Shown here: in pieces, positions 46,805 through 56,077 of the stretch | Layout of the letters: every line of letters begins with the position of its first letter | How positions within the stretch are numbered: the stretch's first letter is position 1 | From: an uncultured Acetatifactor sp. | GTDB lineage: Bacteria; Bacillota; Clostridia; Lachnospirales; Lachnospiraceae | Reading direction: 5' to 3' | Length of the DNA: 64,000 bases | Assembly: GCA_910583845.1 (NCBI GenBank) | Contig: CAJUAB010000026.1 | Coordinates: 3,313-67,312, forward strand | Program-made: the position numbers and the translations under genes | Notes under the pieces: model-generated | Told to the model about the DNA's origin: nothing | The model's database searches: none | What the model saw: only the letters and a program-made list of their open reading frames with translations

Positions 46805-49207
46805 GTGACAAAAAGTGAAAAAGTGACCGATTCTATTGTAGTAAATATGCTTCGGGCCAGTGGGTACATTGACGGAAACTTTCATTCCATCAAAAAAGAT
46901 GTTTATGTATGGGCCCACCGTTCTGAAAATAAGGTTATTGACGATCTTCTTTCGAAGGCATCGAAAAGAAAAACAGAGAAACCTGGTTATCCGGAATTTA
47001 TTATTTTTGACAAGAAGTACAATATCGTGATTGTTATCGAGGATAAGCGCGACACAAGGTTCCATATTTACGAAAGAATCGATGAAAAAATTGCGGATTT
47101 CGCTGTAAACGGCGCTCTTTGGTATGCCTCATTCCTGAAGGATGCCTTTGATGTGATCGCTGTCGGCATTTCCGGCAGCGCCATAGAAGAAATGCAAATT
47201 GATAATTATATGTGGAAGAGGGGAGCTGAGACCTTTTCCAATCTGAACGTGCGGAAAATCCAGAAGATGGACGCATACAGAGACGCTGTAAAGAAGCAGG
47301 AAAAGAATATCCGCTCCATTGAAGAATTCAGAACGCTTACTCTCAAGGCCAAAGAAATAAACGAGTTTCTGCGGGACTATCTCGGTGTCATTGAAAATAA
47401 GCGGCTGTATATTCTGGGTTCTGTTTTATACGCGCTCGAAGATCCGGCTTTCAAGATGGCCTATTCCGCGTACAACAACAACGCCGACTTATCTGCCTTT
47501 TTGTACCAGACAATTGAGAGAAAGATTAAAAATTCCGGATTGCAAAACACGCAGATTATTCAGGATGAAATAAAGCCCGCAATAGAGGGACTGGCCAGAG
47601 CGGAAAAAGAAGGCGCAAAGCTGGAGTATCCAAACGGAACGCTGCTCAAATTAATCGGGGATGTTGATCGGACATTGTACGATTACTACAAAAACAGTGA
47701 ACTTGATCTCATCTCTATTTTCTTCAATGTGTTCCTGTCGTACTCCACCTCCGGGGGCTCGGATCTTGGCATCGTTCTGACACCCTCCCACATCACGAAA
47801 CTGTTTACACGAATTGCCAAAGTGACGGACGAATCCAGAATACTTGACCCATGTGCCGGTACGGGCGGATTTTTGACATCAGCATGGAAAAGCATCTCCC
47901 TGAACGATAAATACTCTTTCACAGAGAAAGAAAATTTCAGAAGAAATAACTTGTTTGGCGTGGAAAAAGATCCCAGTATCTATACAATTGTGGCGTTGAA
48001 TATGTTCCTCAATAAGGATGGCCGCTCTCATATTTACAATAATGATTGCTTTAGCTTAAAAGAAGAATTAAAGTCCAAGGAATGCAATGTCGGTTTCATT
48101 AACCCTCCCTATTCCGACGAGGTTTATCCGGAAATCAGTTTTGTTGAAATGATGTTGGACTGTCTCCTTCCCGATTCCACAGGTGTCGCAGTCGTACCTG
48201 TAAACGCGGTATCCTCCAGAACCAAGAAGCACACGGGGATTGATGCCATTAAGGAAAGGATACTTCAAAAGAATAAACTGCTTGCGTCGATCCAGATGCC
48301 GGAGCAGCTTTTCTACCCCAAGGGCACGGAAACGATTGTTCTGGTTTTTCAGACAGGATGCGAACACAGTGGCGAAACCTGGTTCGCCATTTATGATGAT
48401 GGCTATCAGTTGATCAAGCAGCAAAAAGTCCGGACTCCAACAGCAATATCCGACGCAAAACAGGATGAGCTGCTGGAGGCCTATGCCGGCCGGAAAGAAA
48501 CCAGCTTCTCCTTCAATAAAGCGGTGTCGGCCGCTGATCAGTGGGTCTATACGTTACATAAAGAAAACAATTATTCTTTCGGCCAGAATGAACTGCAATC
48601 CTCGGTAAATGACTATGTTGCTTATCTGATGCAGAACAGGTACCGGGTCACACCCTCTGAGCCGGAAGGGGGCGACGGGCCTGACCGGTGTCTGCGCAGA
48701 GTCATGCTGACAAAGTATTTTGAGATTCTGCCCGCCAAACAAAAGGATAAGATTCAGGTTCGGATTTCCTCTGTCATGAATCCCGATGCCATCCCCTTTG
48801 TGGGACGCAAAGCGACAAACAATGGGATTTCAGATTATATCGAATATGATCCTGACTGCCTCAATGAGGGGGGTGTACTGACTCTTGCCCTGGACGGAAG
48901 CACAGGCGCGACCTTTTATCAGCATCATAGCTTCGCCTCAGGACAAAATATCTGGATTCTGAAACCCCGGCAAGAGAGGATCAAAGACTTTTCTCCGGAG
49001 GTTGCCCTGTATCTGAAAACGACGGTTTCCCGGGCCGTGACAGATTATAGCTATAATCTGTCGCTCACAAAAACCCGTCTGAAAAACATTGAGATATTTG
49101 TTCCGGTCAATGAGAAGGATGAGGTGGATGCCGCTTATATTCATAAGGTAATGAGCCGCATAACGAACATAGAGTATGTGCAGACCGTTTCTGAAAGCAG
49201 ATACTGA
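46805..49207 (+). CDS. Single-polypeptide restriction-modification enzyme (Type IIG/L-like)
   Basis: 800 residues from GTG 46805 (AAGGGGG 10 bases upstream; the promoter argues against ATG 46778). N-terminal PD-(D/E)xK nuclease: PEFIIFD near 63 and IVIVIEDKRD with the E-x-K triad near 79-81. A helical connector leads to an N6-adenine methylase (about 300-560) with motif I DPCAGTGGFL (near 348) and motif IV NPPY (near 433). A C-terminal target-recognition domain of the Type I S-subunit kind (about 600-800) ends LSLTKTRLKNIEIFVP. One protein would thus methylate and cleave. No separate specificity subunit follows. Confidence 0.82.
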   Translation: MTKSEKVTDSIVVNMLRASGYIDGNFHSIKKDVYVWAHRSENKVIDDLLSKASKRKTEKPGYPEFIIFDKKYNIVIVIEDKRDTRFHIYERIDEKIADFAVNGALWYASFLKDAFDVIAVGISGSAIEEMQIDNYMWKRGAETFSNLNVRKIQKMDAYRDAVKKQEKNIRSIEEFRTLTLKAKEINEFLRDYLGVIENKRLYILGSVLYALEDPAFKMAYSAYNNNADLSAFLYQTIERKIKNSGLQNTQIIQDEIKPAIEGLARAEKEGAKLEYPNGTLLKLIGDVDRTLYDYYKNSELDLISIFFNVFLSYSTSGGSDLGIVLTPSHITKLFTRIAKVTDESRILDPCAGTGGFLTSAWKSISLNDKYSFTEKENFRRNNLFGVEKDPSIYTIVALNMFLNKDGRSHIYNNDCFSLKEELKSKECNVGFINPPYSDEVYPEISFVEMMLDCLLPDSTGVAVVPVNAVSSRTKKHTGIDAIKERILQKNKLLASIQMPEQLFYPKGTETIVLVFQTGCEHSGETWFAIYDDGYQLIKQQKVRTPTAISDAKQDELLEAYAGRKETSFSFNKAVSAADQWVYTLHKENNYSFGQNELQSSVNDYVAYLMQNRYRVTPSEPEGGDGPDRCLRRVMLTKYFEILPAKQKDKIQVRISSVMNPDAIPFVGRKATNNGISDYIEYDPDCLNEGGVLTLALDGSTGATFYQHHSFASGQNIWILKPRQERIKDFSPEVALYLKTTVSRAVTDYSYNLSLTKTRLKNIEIFVPVNEKDEVDAAYIHKVMSRITNIEYVQTVSESRY

Positions 49208-49274
49208 ACACCGGGGCGGGAACTTCCGTGGAAAAACCGGCAAAACCGGCCTGGAAAAAACACAAAATCAATGC

Positions 49275-49303
49275 TTGACAGCATCCGGAAAATATGCTAT
49301 TCT
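49275..49303 (+). promoter_or_regulatory. Promoter of the manganese riboswitch transcript
   Basis: TTGACA (49275-49280), 17-base spacer, TATTCT (49298-49303). Confidence 0.75.
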
Positions 49304-49309
49304 GTTCCT

Positions 49310-49446
49310 ACGTTAAGAGGGAGTAGTTATAAAGGTGTAATCAACATACCCCGGTGCAATGTTGACCGTGGTTACACGCTTCTGTTGCATTGTAGGAGAA
49401 CAAGACTTTTAGCACATAGGAAATGTGCTGGAAGTCTTTCTTTTTT
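49310..49446 (+). promoter_or_regulatory. yybP-ykoY (Mn2+) riboswitch with expression-platform terminator
   Basis: The leader contains GAGGGAGTAG (49317-49326), ATCAACATACC (about 49341-49351) and a closing GAACAAGACTTTT, the conserved blocks of the yybP-ykoY manganese-sensing class. A terminator follows: AAGACTTTTAGCACAT pairs with ATGTGCTGGAAGTCTT (49402-49437), then TTTTTT. High Mn2+ should stabilise the aptamer and allow read-through into the transporter gene. Confidence 0.85.
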
Positions 49447-49503
49447 GTGACAATGGAAGTATGTAAATCCCTGTAGGCCAGGACTCCCGGAATGGAGGAC
49501 ATT

Positions 49504-50445
49504 ATGCAGATTATGTTACAGCTTTTGTTGCTTGCAGTGGGCTTTGTCATGCTGATCAAGGGCGCGGACTGGTTCGTGGACGGCGCGTCCAAGATGGCGG
49601 ATCATTTTGGGATTCCCCAACTGGTAATCGGTCTGACGATCGTAGCCATGGGGACCAGCGCTCCCGAGGCGGCGGTGAGCATCAATTCCGCCATCAAACA
49701 GAACGCAGGCATTACCATCGGCAATGTGGTGGGCAGCAATATTATGAATGTGCTGGTCATTCTGGGCCTCACAGCAGTAGTCAGAGCCATAGGGGTAAAA
49801 AAATCCACGGTCTGCTATGAAATTCCGTTCACTGTTCTGATCACGGTGATTCTGGGGCTGCTGGGACTGACGGACAACACGGTCAGCCGCCTGGACGGTG
49901 TGATTCTCTGGGGGCTGATGCTCCTGTACCTGCTGTATTTGCTGCATATGGCCAGAAAAGGGCAGGATGTGGTGGAGGATACGCCCGGCATGACGGAAAA
50001 GGATACGCCGCTGCGATTGACTCTGTCCATTATCATTGGCGGCGCGCTCATTGTGTGGGGCGCGGATGTGACGGTGGACGCGGCCACGGAACTGGCGCAT
50101 TTGTTCCGGATGGATGACAGACTTATCGGCCTGACCATTGTGGCCTTTGGAACGTCCCTGCCGGAGCTTGTGACCAGTGTCACAGCCGCAATCAGGGGGA
50201 AAGCGGATATAGCCGTGGGCAATATCGTGGGCAGCAATATCTTTAATATACTGTTCGTGGTGGGTACGGCGGCTCTGATTACGCCGGTGGATTACAGGGC
50301 CGGCTTTTGGGTGGACACGGTGGTGGCTGTTCTGTCCATGGTCTTTCTGCTGCTCTGTGTGCTGCCGAAAAAAAAGCTGGGGCGTCTGGGCGGCGCGGCA
50401 ATGCTGGCGGGATACGCGGCATATTTTTTCTATCTGATCCAATAG
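49504..50445 (+). CDS. CaCA-family cation antiporter (YrbG type), probable Mn2+ exporter
   Basis: 313 residues from ATG 49504 (GGAGG 5 bases upstream; an in-frame ATG at 49492 overlaps that site). About ten helices in two inverted halves, each with the alpha-repeat: VIGLTIVAMGTSAPEAAVSI ... GNVVGSNIMNVLVILG, and LIGLTIVAFGTSLPELVTSV ... GNIVGSNIFNILFVVG. The family exchanges Ca2+ for Na+ or H+. Control by a yybP-ykoY manganese riboswitch makes Mn2+ export the likely role here. Confidence 0.9.
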   Translation: MQIMLQLLLLAVGFVMLIKGADWFVDGASKMADHFGIPQLVIGLTIVAMGTSAPEAAVSINSAIKQNAGITIGNVVGSNIMNVLVILGLTAVVRAIGVKKSTVCYEIPFTVLITVILGLLGLTDNTVSRLDGVILWGLMLLYLLYLLHMARKGQDVVEDTPGMTEKDTPLRLTLSIIIGGALIVWGADVTVDAATELAHLFRMDDRLIGLTIVAFGTSLPELVTSVTAAIRGKADIAVGNIVGSNIFNILFVVGTAALITPVDYRAGFWVDTVVAVLSMVFLLLCVLPKKKLGRLGGAAMLAGYAAYFFYLIQ

Positions 50446-50486
50446 ACAGAGCGCCATAAAAATCTGGAAAATATTAGAAAAAGAAT

Positions 50487-50538
50487 TTGACAAAGGAAAT
50501 AATATCTAGTATGATGTTTGATAGGGAAAACGTTTTCC
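50487..50538 (+). promoter_or_regulatory. glgP promoter and LacI/CcpA-type operator
   Basis: TTGACA (50487-50492), 17-base spacer, TATGAT (50510-50515). The perfect 14-bp palindrome GGAAAACGTTTTCC (50525-50538) covers the transcription start, a classical repressor site for LacI-family regulators such as MalR or CcpA. Confidence 0.8.
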
Positions 50539-50621
50539 GAGGCATACTAGAGTGGAAAACAATATTATAGAATCAATGGATATATGCGGAACTCTAATTT
50601 AAGAAAGGAGCGGCAAACAAA

Positions 50622-52892
50622 ATGACTCTGGAGGAGAGACTACAAAAGTGGACGAAGAAGCTATACAAAAAGGAGATAGCCGACTGTGACAGTCAGGAGC
50701 TGTACTATGCCATTCTGAACGTGACCAAGGATCTGATGGCGGAGAAACCTGTTATCAGCGGGGAGAAGAAGGTATATTATATCTCTGCGGAATTTCTGAT
50801 CGGCAAGCTGCTCAGCAACAATCTGATCAATTTACAGGTGTATGGGGAGATGGAGCAGATCCTGGCTTCCAAGGGCAAAAGCTTGGCGGAGATTGAGGAG
50901 GCGGAGCCGGAGCCTTCCCTGGGAAACGGCGGACTGGGACGGCTGGCCGCCTGTTTCCTGGATTCCATCGCGTCTCTGGGGCTGCCCGGAGACGGCATCG
51001 GCTTAAACTACCATTTCGGCCTGTTCAGGCAGGTGTTCCAGGATCATTTACAGACCGCGGAGAAAAACGAGTGGATTGAAAAGCAGTCCTGGCTGACCAG
51101 AACAGACACCAGCTACACGGTGATGTTCGGCAAAAAGAAGGTGAAGAGCCGTCTGTATGATATTGACGTGGTGGGCTATGAGAACGGTGTCAACAAACTG
51201 CATCTCTTTGATATTGAGAGCGTGGATGAGTCCATCGTGGAGGAGGGCATTGATTTTGACAAGACCGAGATCGCCAAAAATCTGACCCTGTTTTTGTACC
51301 CGGACGATTCTGACGAGGCGGGGCATCTGCTGCGGATTTATCAGCAGTATTTTATGGTCAGCAACGGCGCGCAGCTGATTCTGGATGAACTGGAGGCCAA
51401 GGGCTGTGATCTGCATCGGATGAACGAGCATGCGGTGATCCAGATCAACGACACACATCCCACGATGGTGATTCCAGAACTGATCCGCATTCTCACACAG
51501 GACAAGGGCTTCACCGTGGATGAGGCCATCGACGTGGTCAGCAGGACCTGTGCCTACACCAACCACACGATTCTGGCGGAGGCGTTGGAGAAATGGCCGC
51601 TGGGTTATCTGGAGAAGGTGGTTCCGCAGCTCGTGCCTGTGATCAAAGAACTGGATAAGCGGGTGCGGGCGCAGTATACCGATGAGAAAGTGCAGATCAT
51701 TGACGGGAACGAGAGAGTGCATATGGCGCATATTGACATCCATTACGGTTTCTCAGTGAACGGCGTGGCCGCCATCCACACGGAGATTTTGAAGGAGACG
51801 GAGCTGAATGCCTTCTACAGGATCTATCCTGCCAAGTTCAACAATAAGACCAATGGCATCACTTTCCGGCGTTGGCTGTTGTCCTGTAACAGGGAACTCA
51901 CGGCTCTGCTGGAGGAAAAGATCGGCAGCGGCTTTAAGAAGGACGCCGCCCAGCTGGAGAAATTGCTGGAATACAAGGATGACGAGGCTACACTGGATGC
52001 CATTGCGGCCATCAAGAGAGAGAAAAAGGAGGCGCTGGTTTCCTATATTCAGGAGAAGGAGGGGGTGGAGCTTAACCCGGATTCCATTTTTGACATCCAG
52101 GTCAAGAGGCTGCATGAGTATAAGCGTCAGCAGATGAATGCCTTGTACATTATCCACAAGTATCTGGAGATCAAAAAAGGCAAGATCCCCAAGCGCCCCA
52201 TCACGTTTATTTTCGGTGCCAAGGCGGCTCCGGCCTATGTGATTGCCCAGGACATCATCCACCTGATTCTGGTTCTGCAGGAAATCGTGAACAAAGATCC
52301 GGATGTATCTCCCCACATGAAGGTGGTTATGGTGGAGAACTACAATGTAAGCTATGCGGAAAAGCTGATTCCTGCCTGTGATATCTCCGAGCAGATCTCT
52401 CTGGCCAGCAAGGAGGCCAGCGGTACCGGCAATATGAAGTTTATGCTGAACGGCGCCGTGACCCTGGGCACCAGCGACGGCGCCAATGTGGAGATCCATG
52501 AACTGGTGGGAGACGACAATATTTATATTTTCGGGGAAAAATCCGACGCGGTCATTGCCCACTACGCCAATGGGGACTATAAGTCCAGAAAATATTATCG
52601 GAACAGCAAGGTTATAAGGGAAGCGGTTGACTTCATCGTGGGCGAGCAGGCCATGGCGGTGGGGCATAAGGAGAATCTGGAGCGCCTCTACAAGGAGCTT
52701 CTGAACAAAGACTGGTTTATGACCCTGCTGGATCTGCGGGATTATATCAAGGTGAAGGACAGGGCGCTCAAGGATTATGAGGACAGGGCGAAGTGGAAGC
52801 GCATGAGCCTGGTGAACATTGCCAAGGCGGGATTCTTCTCCTCCGACAGGACCATTGCCGAGTACAATGAGGATATCTGGAAACTGAAATAA
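50622..52892 (+). CDS. glgP: Glycogen/maltodextrin phosphorylase
   Basis: 756 residues, the shorter Firmicute-type length. GT35 blocks: VYYISAEFLIGKLLSNNLIN, EPEPSLGNGGLGRLAACFLD, YKRQQMNALYIIHK, and the PLP site EASGTGNMKFMLNGAVTLGT with its Schiff-base lysine. It releases glucose 1-phosphate from alpha-1,4-glucans in the cytosol. First gene of a two-gene unit with malQ, under a palindromic operator. AAGGAG precedes the ATG. Confidence 0.95.
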   Translation: MTLEERLQKWTKKLYKKEIADCDSQELYYAILNVTKDLMAEKPVISGEKKVYYISAEFLIGKLLSNNLINLQVYGEMEQILASKGKSLAEIEEAEPEPSLGNGGLGRLAACFLDSIASLGLPGDGIGLNYHFGLFRQVFQDHLQTAEKNEWIEKQSWLTRTDTSYTVMFGKKKVKSRLYDIDVVGYENGVNKLHLFDIESVDESIVEEGIDFDKTEIAKNLTLFLYPDDSDEAGHLLRIYQQYFMVSNGAQLILDELEAKGCDLHRMNEHAVIQINDTHPTMVIPELIRILTQDKGFTVDEAIDVVSRTCAYTNHTILAEALEKWPLGYLEKVVPQLVPVIKELDKRVRAQYTDEKVQIIDGNERVHMAHIDIHYGFSVNGVAAIHTEILKETELNAFYRIYPAKFNNKTNGITFRRWLLSCNRELTALLEEKIGSGFKKDAAQLEKLLEYKDDEATLDAIAAIKREKKEALVSYIQEKEGVELNPDSIFDIQVKRLHEYKRQQMNALYIIHKYLEIKKGKIPKRPITFIFGAKAAPAYVIAQDIIHLILVLQEIVNKDPDVSPHMKVVMVENYNVSYAEKLIPACDISEQISLASKEASGTGNMKFMLNGAVTLGTSDGANVEIHELVGDDNIYIFGEKSDAVIAHYANGDYKSRKYYRNSKVIREAVDFIVGEQAMAVGHKENLERLYKELLNKDWFMTLLDLRDYIKVKDRALKDYEDRAKWKRMSLVNIAKAGFFSSDRTIAEYNEDIWKLK

Positions 52893-53023
52893 ACTGGAAC
52901 AGATGACTTCCCTGCCGGCTGATCGTCCCGAAGAAGGGCCCCCCCGGACATGGAGAACGGGGCGCGCGGCCTGGCAGGGAACAATTGTGAGCATCGTTGG
53001 AAACGAATGCAGAGGAAGTATAT

Positions 53024-54544
53024 ATGGCGACTAAAACGAAGAGAAATAGAAGAGTTTCCGGGCGGCAGAGCGGAATATTGCTGCCCATATCCAGTATTCC
53101 CTCCAGATTCGGAATCGGCGGTTTTTCCAAGGAAGCCTATGACTTCGTGGATTTTCTGGAGGCGGCAGGGCAGAAGCTCTGGCAGATTCTGCCCCTGGGC
53201 CCCACCAGCTATGGGGATTCCCCCTATCAGTCCTTTTCCACTTTCGCGGGAAATCCCTATTACATTGATCTGGAGGCTCTGATCAAAGAGGGATATCTGA
53301 CGGAAGAAGAGTGCGAGGCCGTGGATTATGGCAGTAACCCCTCCTATGTGGATTACGAAAAAATATGGCTCACCAGGTGGGAGCTTCTGCGGGCGGCTTT
53401 TGAGAAAGCACAGGAAGCGGGTCTGCTGCGGGAGCAGGGCTATCTGGATTATGTAAAGGAAAATGAGGACTGGCTGCCGGACTATGCCCTGTATATGGCG
53501 GTAAAGAGTCATTTTGAGTATGTGTGCTGGGTGGAGTGGGATGAGGATATTCGTCTGAGAAAGCCTGCGGCGCTGAAAAAGTACAGGGAGCAGCTGGCGG
53601 AGGAGATCGGGTTTTATCAGTTTCTGCAATACCTTTTTTCTACCCAGTGGAGGGCGCTGAAAACCTATGCCAACGAGAAGGGCATTCGCATTGTGGGAGA
53701 TATCCCGATCTATGTGGCCTTTGACAGCGCGGATACCTGGGCCAATCCGGAGCTGTTCCAGCTGGACCGGGACAACATGCCCATCGGTGTGGCGGGCTGT
53801 CCGCCGGATTCTTTCAGCATTACCGGACAGCTGTGGGGCAATCCGCTGTATCGCTGGGAGTACCATAAGGAGACGGGCTATGCCTGGTGGATTAGGCGTA
53901 TCGCTTATTGTTACCGCCTGTATGATGTGGTGCGGATTGATCATTTCCGGGGATTTGAGTCCTACTGGTTTGTGCCCTATGGGGATGAGACAGCGCAGAA
54001 TGGCCACTGGGTAAAGGGGCCGGGTTACGATCTGTTCAGGGCTCTGAAGGAAGCTCTGGGAGACATGGATGTGATCGCGGAAGATCTCGGCTTTTTGACC
54101 AGGGAAGTCATCGCTCTGGTGAAGAAGACAGGATATCCCGGCATGAAGATTTTGCAGTTCGGCTTCGGAGACGGCGCGGACAATGCCTATCTCCCGCATA
54201 ACTATACCAGCAACTGTATTGTGTACACAGGCACCCATGACAATGAGACGATTCTGGGGTGGTATAAGGGCCTGAAACCCGGTGTGCGGAAGAATGTGAA
54301 AAAATATCTGGACATCCGGGGAAATAAAGATATCCCCTGGTATTTTATCAGAGCGGCTTTTGCCAGCGTGGCGGACACAGCCGTGATTCCCATGCAGGAC
54401 TATCTGGAGATGGGAAATGAGGGAAGAATCAATACGCCCTCCACTCTGGGCGGCAACTGGGAGTGGCGGATGCTGTCGGGGGCGGCTTCTCCCCGGCTGG
54501 CGGAACGGATCAGAGAACTTGCCGTGACCTATGGAAGAACATAA
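53024..54544 (+). CDS. malQ: 4-alpha-glucanotransferase (amylomaltase)
   Basis: 506 residues from ATG 53024 (GAGGAAG upstream; a TTG at 52997 lies in the same frame). GH77 signatures: RQSGILLPISSIPSRFGIGG, LPLGPTSYGDSPYQSFSTFA, VRIDHFRGFESYW (catalytic Asp) and GTHDNETILGWY, FTHDNxT-type substrate loop, ending in NTPSTLGGNWEWRM. It shuffles maltodextrin chains so that GlgP can use them. Located 131 bases after glgP and followed by a strong terminator. Confidence 0.95.
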   Translation: MATKTKRNRRVSGRQSGILLPISSIPSRFGIGGFSKEAYDFVDFLEAAGQKLWQILPLGPTSYGDSPYQSFSTFAGNPYYIDLEALIKEGYLTEEECEAVDYGSNPSYVDYEKIWLTRWELLRAAFEKAQEAGLLREQGYLDYVKENEDWLPDYALYMAVKSHFEYVCWVEWDEDIRLRKPAALKKYREQLAEEIGFYQFLQYLFSTQWRALKTYANEKGIRIVGDIPIYVAFDSADTWANPELFQLDRDNMPIGVAGCPPDSFSITGQLWGNPLYRWEYHKETGYAWWIRRIAYCYRLYDVVRIDHFRGFESYWFVPYGDETAQNGHWVKGPGYDLFRALKEALGDMDVIAEDLGFLTREVIALVKKTGYPGMKILQFGFGDGADNAYLPHNYTSNCIVYTGTHDNETILGWYKGLKPGVRKNVKKYLDIRGNKDIPWYFIRAAFASVADTAVIPMQDYLEMGNEGRINTPSTLGGNWEWRMLSGAASPRLAERIRELAVTYGRT

Positions 54545-54553
54545 CAGAATGGG

Positions 54554-54592
54554 AAAAGCGGGAGTCCGGCCGAGACCGGACTTCCGCTTTTT
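54554..54592. terminator. Terminator after malQ
   Basis: AAAAGCGGGAGTCCGG and CCGGACTTCCGCTTTT, one mismatch, 6-base loop. It faces the convergent CYTH gene and can serve both. Confidence 0.9.
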
Positions 54593-54628
54593 ACGTGGGT
54601 ACAGTACCTTGACCATCCGCTCCCGCTG

Positions 54629-55141
54629 TCAGCAGGGAGGCATGAAATCCTTTAAATCGTGCAGAGCCATATAAGAATTATGGTATTCTTTCCGGTAGGT
54701 GACATCCTCGTCAAACCAGTCGGGCGGCAGGAAGGACTGGGCGGCCTCGGTACTGCCGAACTCTACCTCGGCCAGCACCAGGGGGGCCAGTTCTCCCTTG
54801 AATATGTCCAGTTCGATGGTCAGGCTGTAGTCCTCCGGCGGCGTGGGAAATCCGGGTTTGAAGCCGGGACTTTCCAGAGGGATCAGATAGCGGGTCTTGG
54901 ACAGAATCCTGCCGTCCGCCTTTTCCCGCAGATGGTAATAGGCTTCCTTGCTCAGCCACAGGTTGTGTTCTTCCCGGGCCATCATGCCGCTGCCTTTGTA
55001 GGTCATATAATATTCATCGTTCTCTTTGCGGACCCGCACTACCGGGTTGGTGGACAGGTAGGCCTGCTCTATATGAAGGCTGGGATAACTCTCCAGGTCG
55101 GCGGGAAGGGATTTCAGCGTAAATTTGCGTTCGATTTCCAT
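54629..55141 (-). CDS. CYTH-domain protein
   Basis: 170 residues. Starts with the diagnostic EIERKFTL, then QAYLSTNPVVRVRKENDEYY, YMTYKGSGMMAREEHNLWL and YSLTIELDIFKGELAPLVLA, EVEFGS: alternating charged strands that form the CYTH triphosphate tunnel. Family members are inorganic triphosphatases or thiamine triphosphatases; the substrate is not evident. It stands alone on the minus strand, with GAAATCGAAC-type weak upstream purines. Confidence 0.85.
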   Translation of the reverse strand: MEIERKFTLKSLPADLESYPSLHIEQAYLSTNPVVRVRKENDEYYMTYKGSGMMAREEHNLWLSKEAYYHLREKADGRILSKTRYLIPLESPGFKPGFPTPPEDYSLTIELDIFKGELAPLVLAEVEFGSTEAAQSFLPPDWFDEDVTYRKEYHNSYMALHDLKDFMPPC

Positions 55142-55245
55142 AGGTGCGTCTCATTTCTCATTTTGCTTTGCAGTGGGTTATACAAAAACATTATACCCTA
55201 TTTGGCGGAGAAAAAAAAGAGTGACATGGAGAAAAATTAAATGTA

Positions 55246-55453
55246 TAATGAATAAAATGCCATGCATTTAACTCTGCTGAATAAAGAGCGCGCGGGAGCG
55301 CGCAAAACTGAGGCATAATGAGCAAAATGCCACGCATTTGACTTTGTTGAACGAGAGTGCGCGGGAGCGCGCAAACCCGAGGCATAATGAGCAAAATGCC
55401 GCGCATTTGACTTAGTTGAACGGAGAGAGAGCGGGATTGCGCAAAATCAGGGA
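55246..55453. repeat. Three tandem units of 69-70 bp
   Basis: Units start at 55246, 55316 and 55385, each beginning TAATGA and AAAATGCC and ending GCGCGC-hairpin then (C/A)GAGGCA. Unit 1 has a perfect GCGCGC-GGGA-GCGCGC stem, unit 2 a slightly shortened one, unit 3 a decayed one. Each unit also has AAATGC/GCATTT. No gene is seen in this interval (55142-55479); the apparent minus-strand ORF is just translation of the repeat. Confidence 0.85.
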
Positions 55454-55479
55454 CAAATTCGGAAAGGGAGGTAGGGCCA

Positions 55480-56037
55480 ATGAGCAGGATAGGAGTTTTT
55501 TTTGCGGAAGGATATGAGGAGATTGAGGCGTTGACCGTGGTGGACATCTGCCGCAGAGCGGGTGTGGAAGTGCAGATGGTGTCGGTGGGGACAGAGAAGA
55601 TGGTAAGCGGTTCCCACGGAATCAGTGTGCGCATGGATGTATGCTTTGACGAGGTGGATTTTGACAGTCTGGATATGATTGTGCTTCCCGGCGGCAAGCA
55701 GGGCACCGAAGGACTGGAGGCCCATGAGGGGCTGATGGCCCAGGTGGATGCCTTTGACCGGGCGGGTCGATATCTGGCGGCGATCTGCGCGGCTCCCAGC
55801 ATATTGGGGCACAGGGGGATTCTCCGGGGCAGGCGGGCCGGATGCTATCCCGGCTGGGAACGGCATCTGGAGGGCGCGCAGGTGTCCATGGAGGAGGCCA
55901 CGGTGGACGGACATGTGATCACAGGCAGGGGGATGGGATGCACCATTGCGTTTTCTCTGGCCATCGTGGCCCGGCTGCAGGGACAGGAACAGGCGGACAG
56001 GGTTGCGGAGACCATTGTCTACAACAGGAAAGAATAG
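55480..56037 (+). CDS. DJ-1/PfpI-family protein
   Basis: 185 residues. N-terminal RIGVFFAEGYEEIEALTVVD holds the conserved Glu; IVLPGGKQGTEGL and YLAAICAAPSILGHRGILRG hold the nucleophile-elbow cysteine; GRGMGCTIAFSLAIV is the C-terminal signature of the YajL/DJ-1 subgroup. Members act as glyoxalase/deglycase-type stress proteins or chaperones; activity is not determined by sequence. GGGAGG lies upstream. The M18 aminopeptidase gene follows after 40 bases, possibly in one operon. Confidence 0.9.
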   Translation: MSRIGVFFAEGYEEIEALTVVDICRRAGVEVQMVSVGTEKMVSGSHGISVRMDVCFDEVDFDSLDMIVLPGGKQGTEGLEAHEGLMAQVDAFDRAGRYLAAICAAPSILGHRGILRGRRAGCYPGWERHLEGAQVSMEEATVDGHVITGRGMGCTIAFSLAIVARLQGQEQADRVAETIVYNRKE

Positions 56038-56077
56038 GGACTGACAACGGGCAGGAATGCAGGGAGACGGAGGCATA

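Noticed and set aside
55246..55453. CRISPR array
   Set aside because: Three whole-unit tandem repeats with diverging sequence and no unique spacers or cas genes.
55191..55802. Minus-strand ORF with a repeated SQMRGILLIMP peptide
   Set aside because: Translation of the tandem 69-70 bp DNA repeat, not a repeat protein; no start signal.
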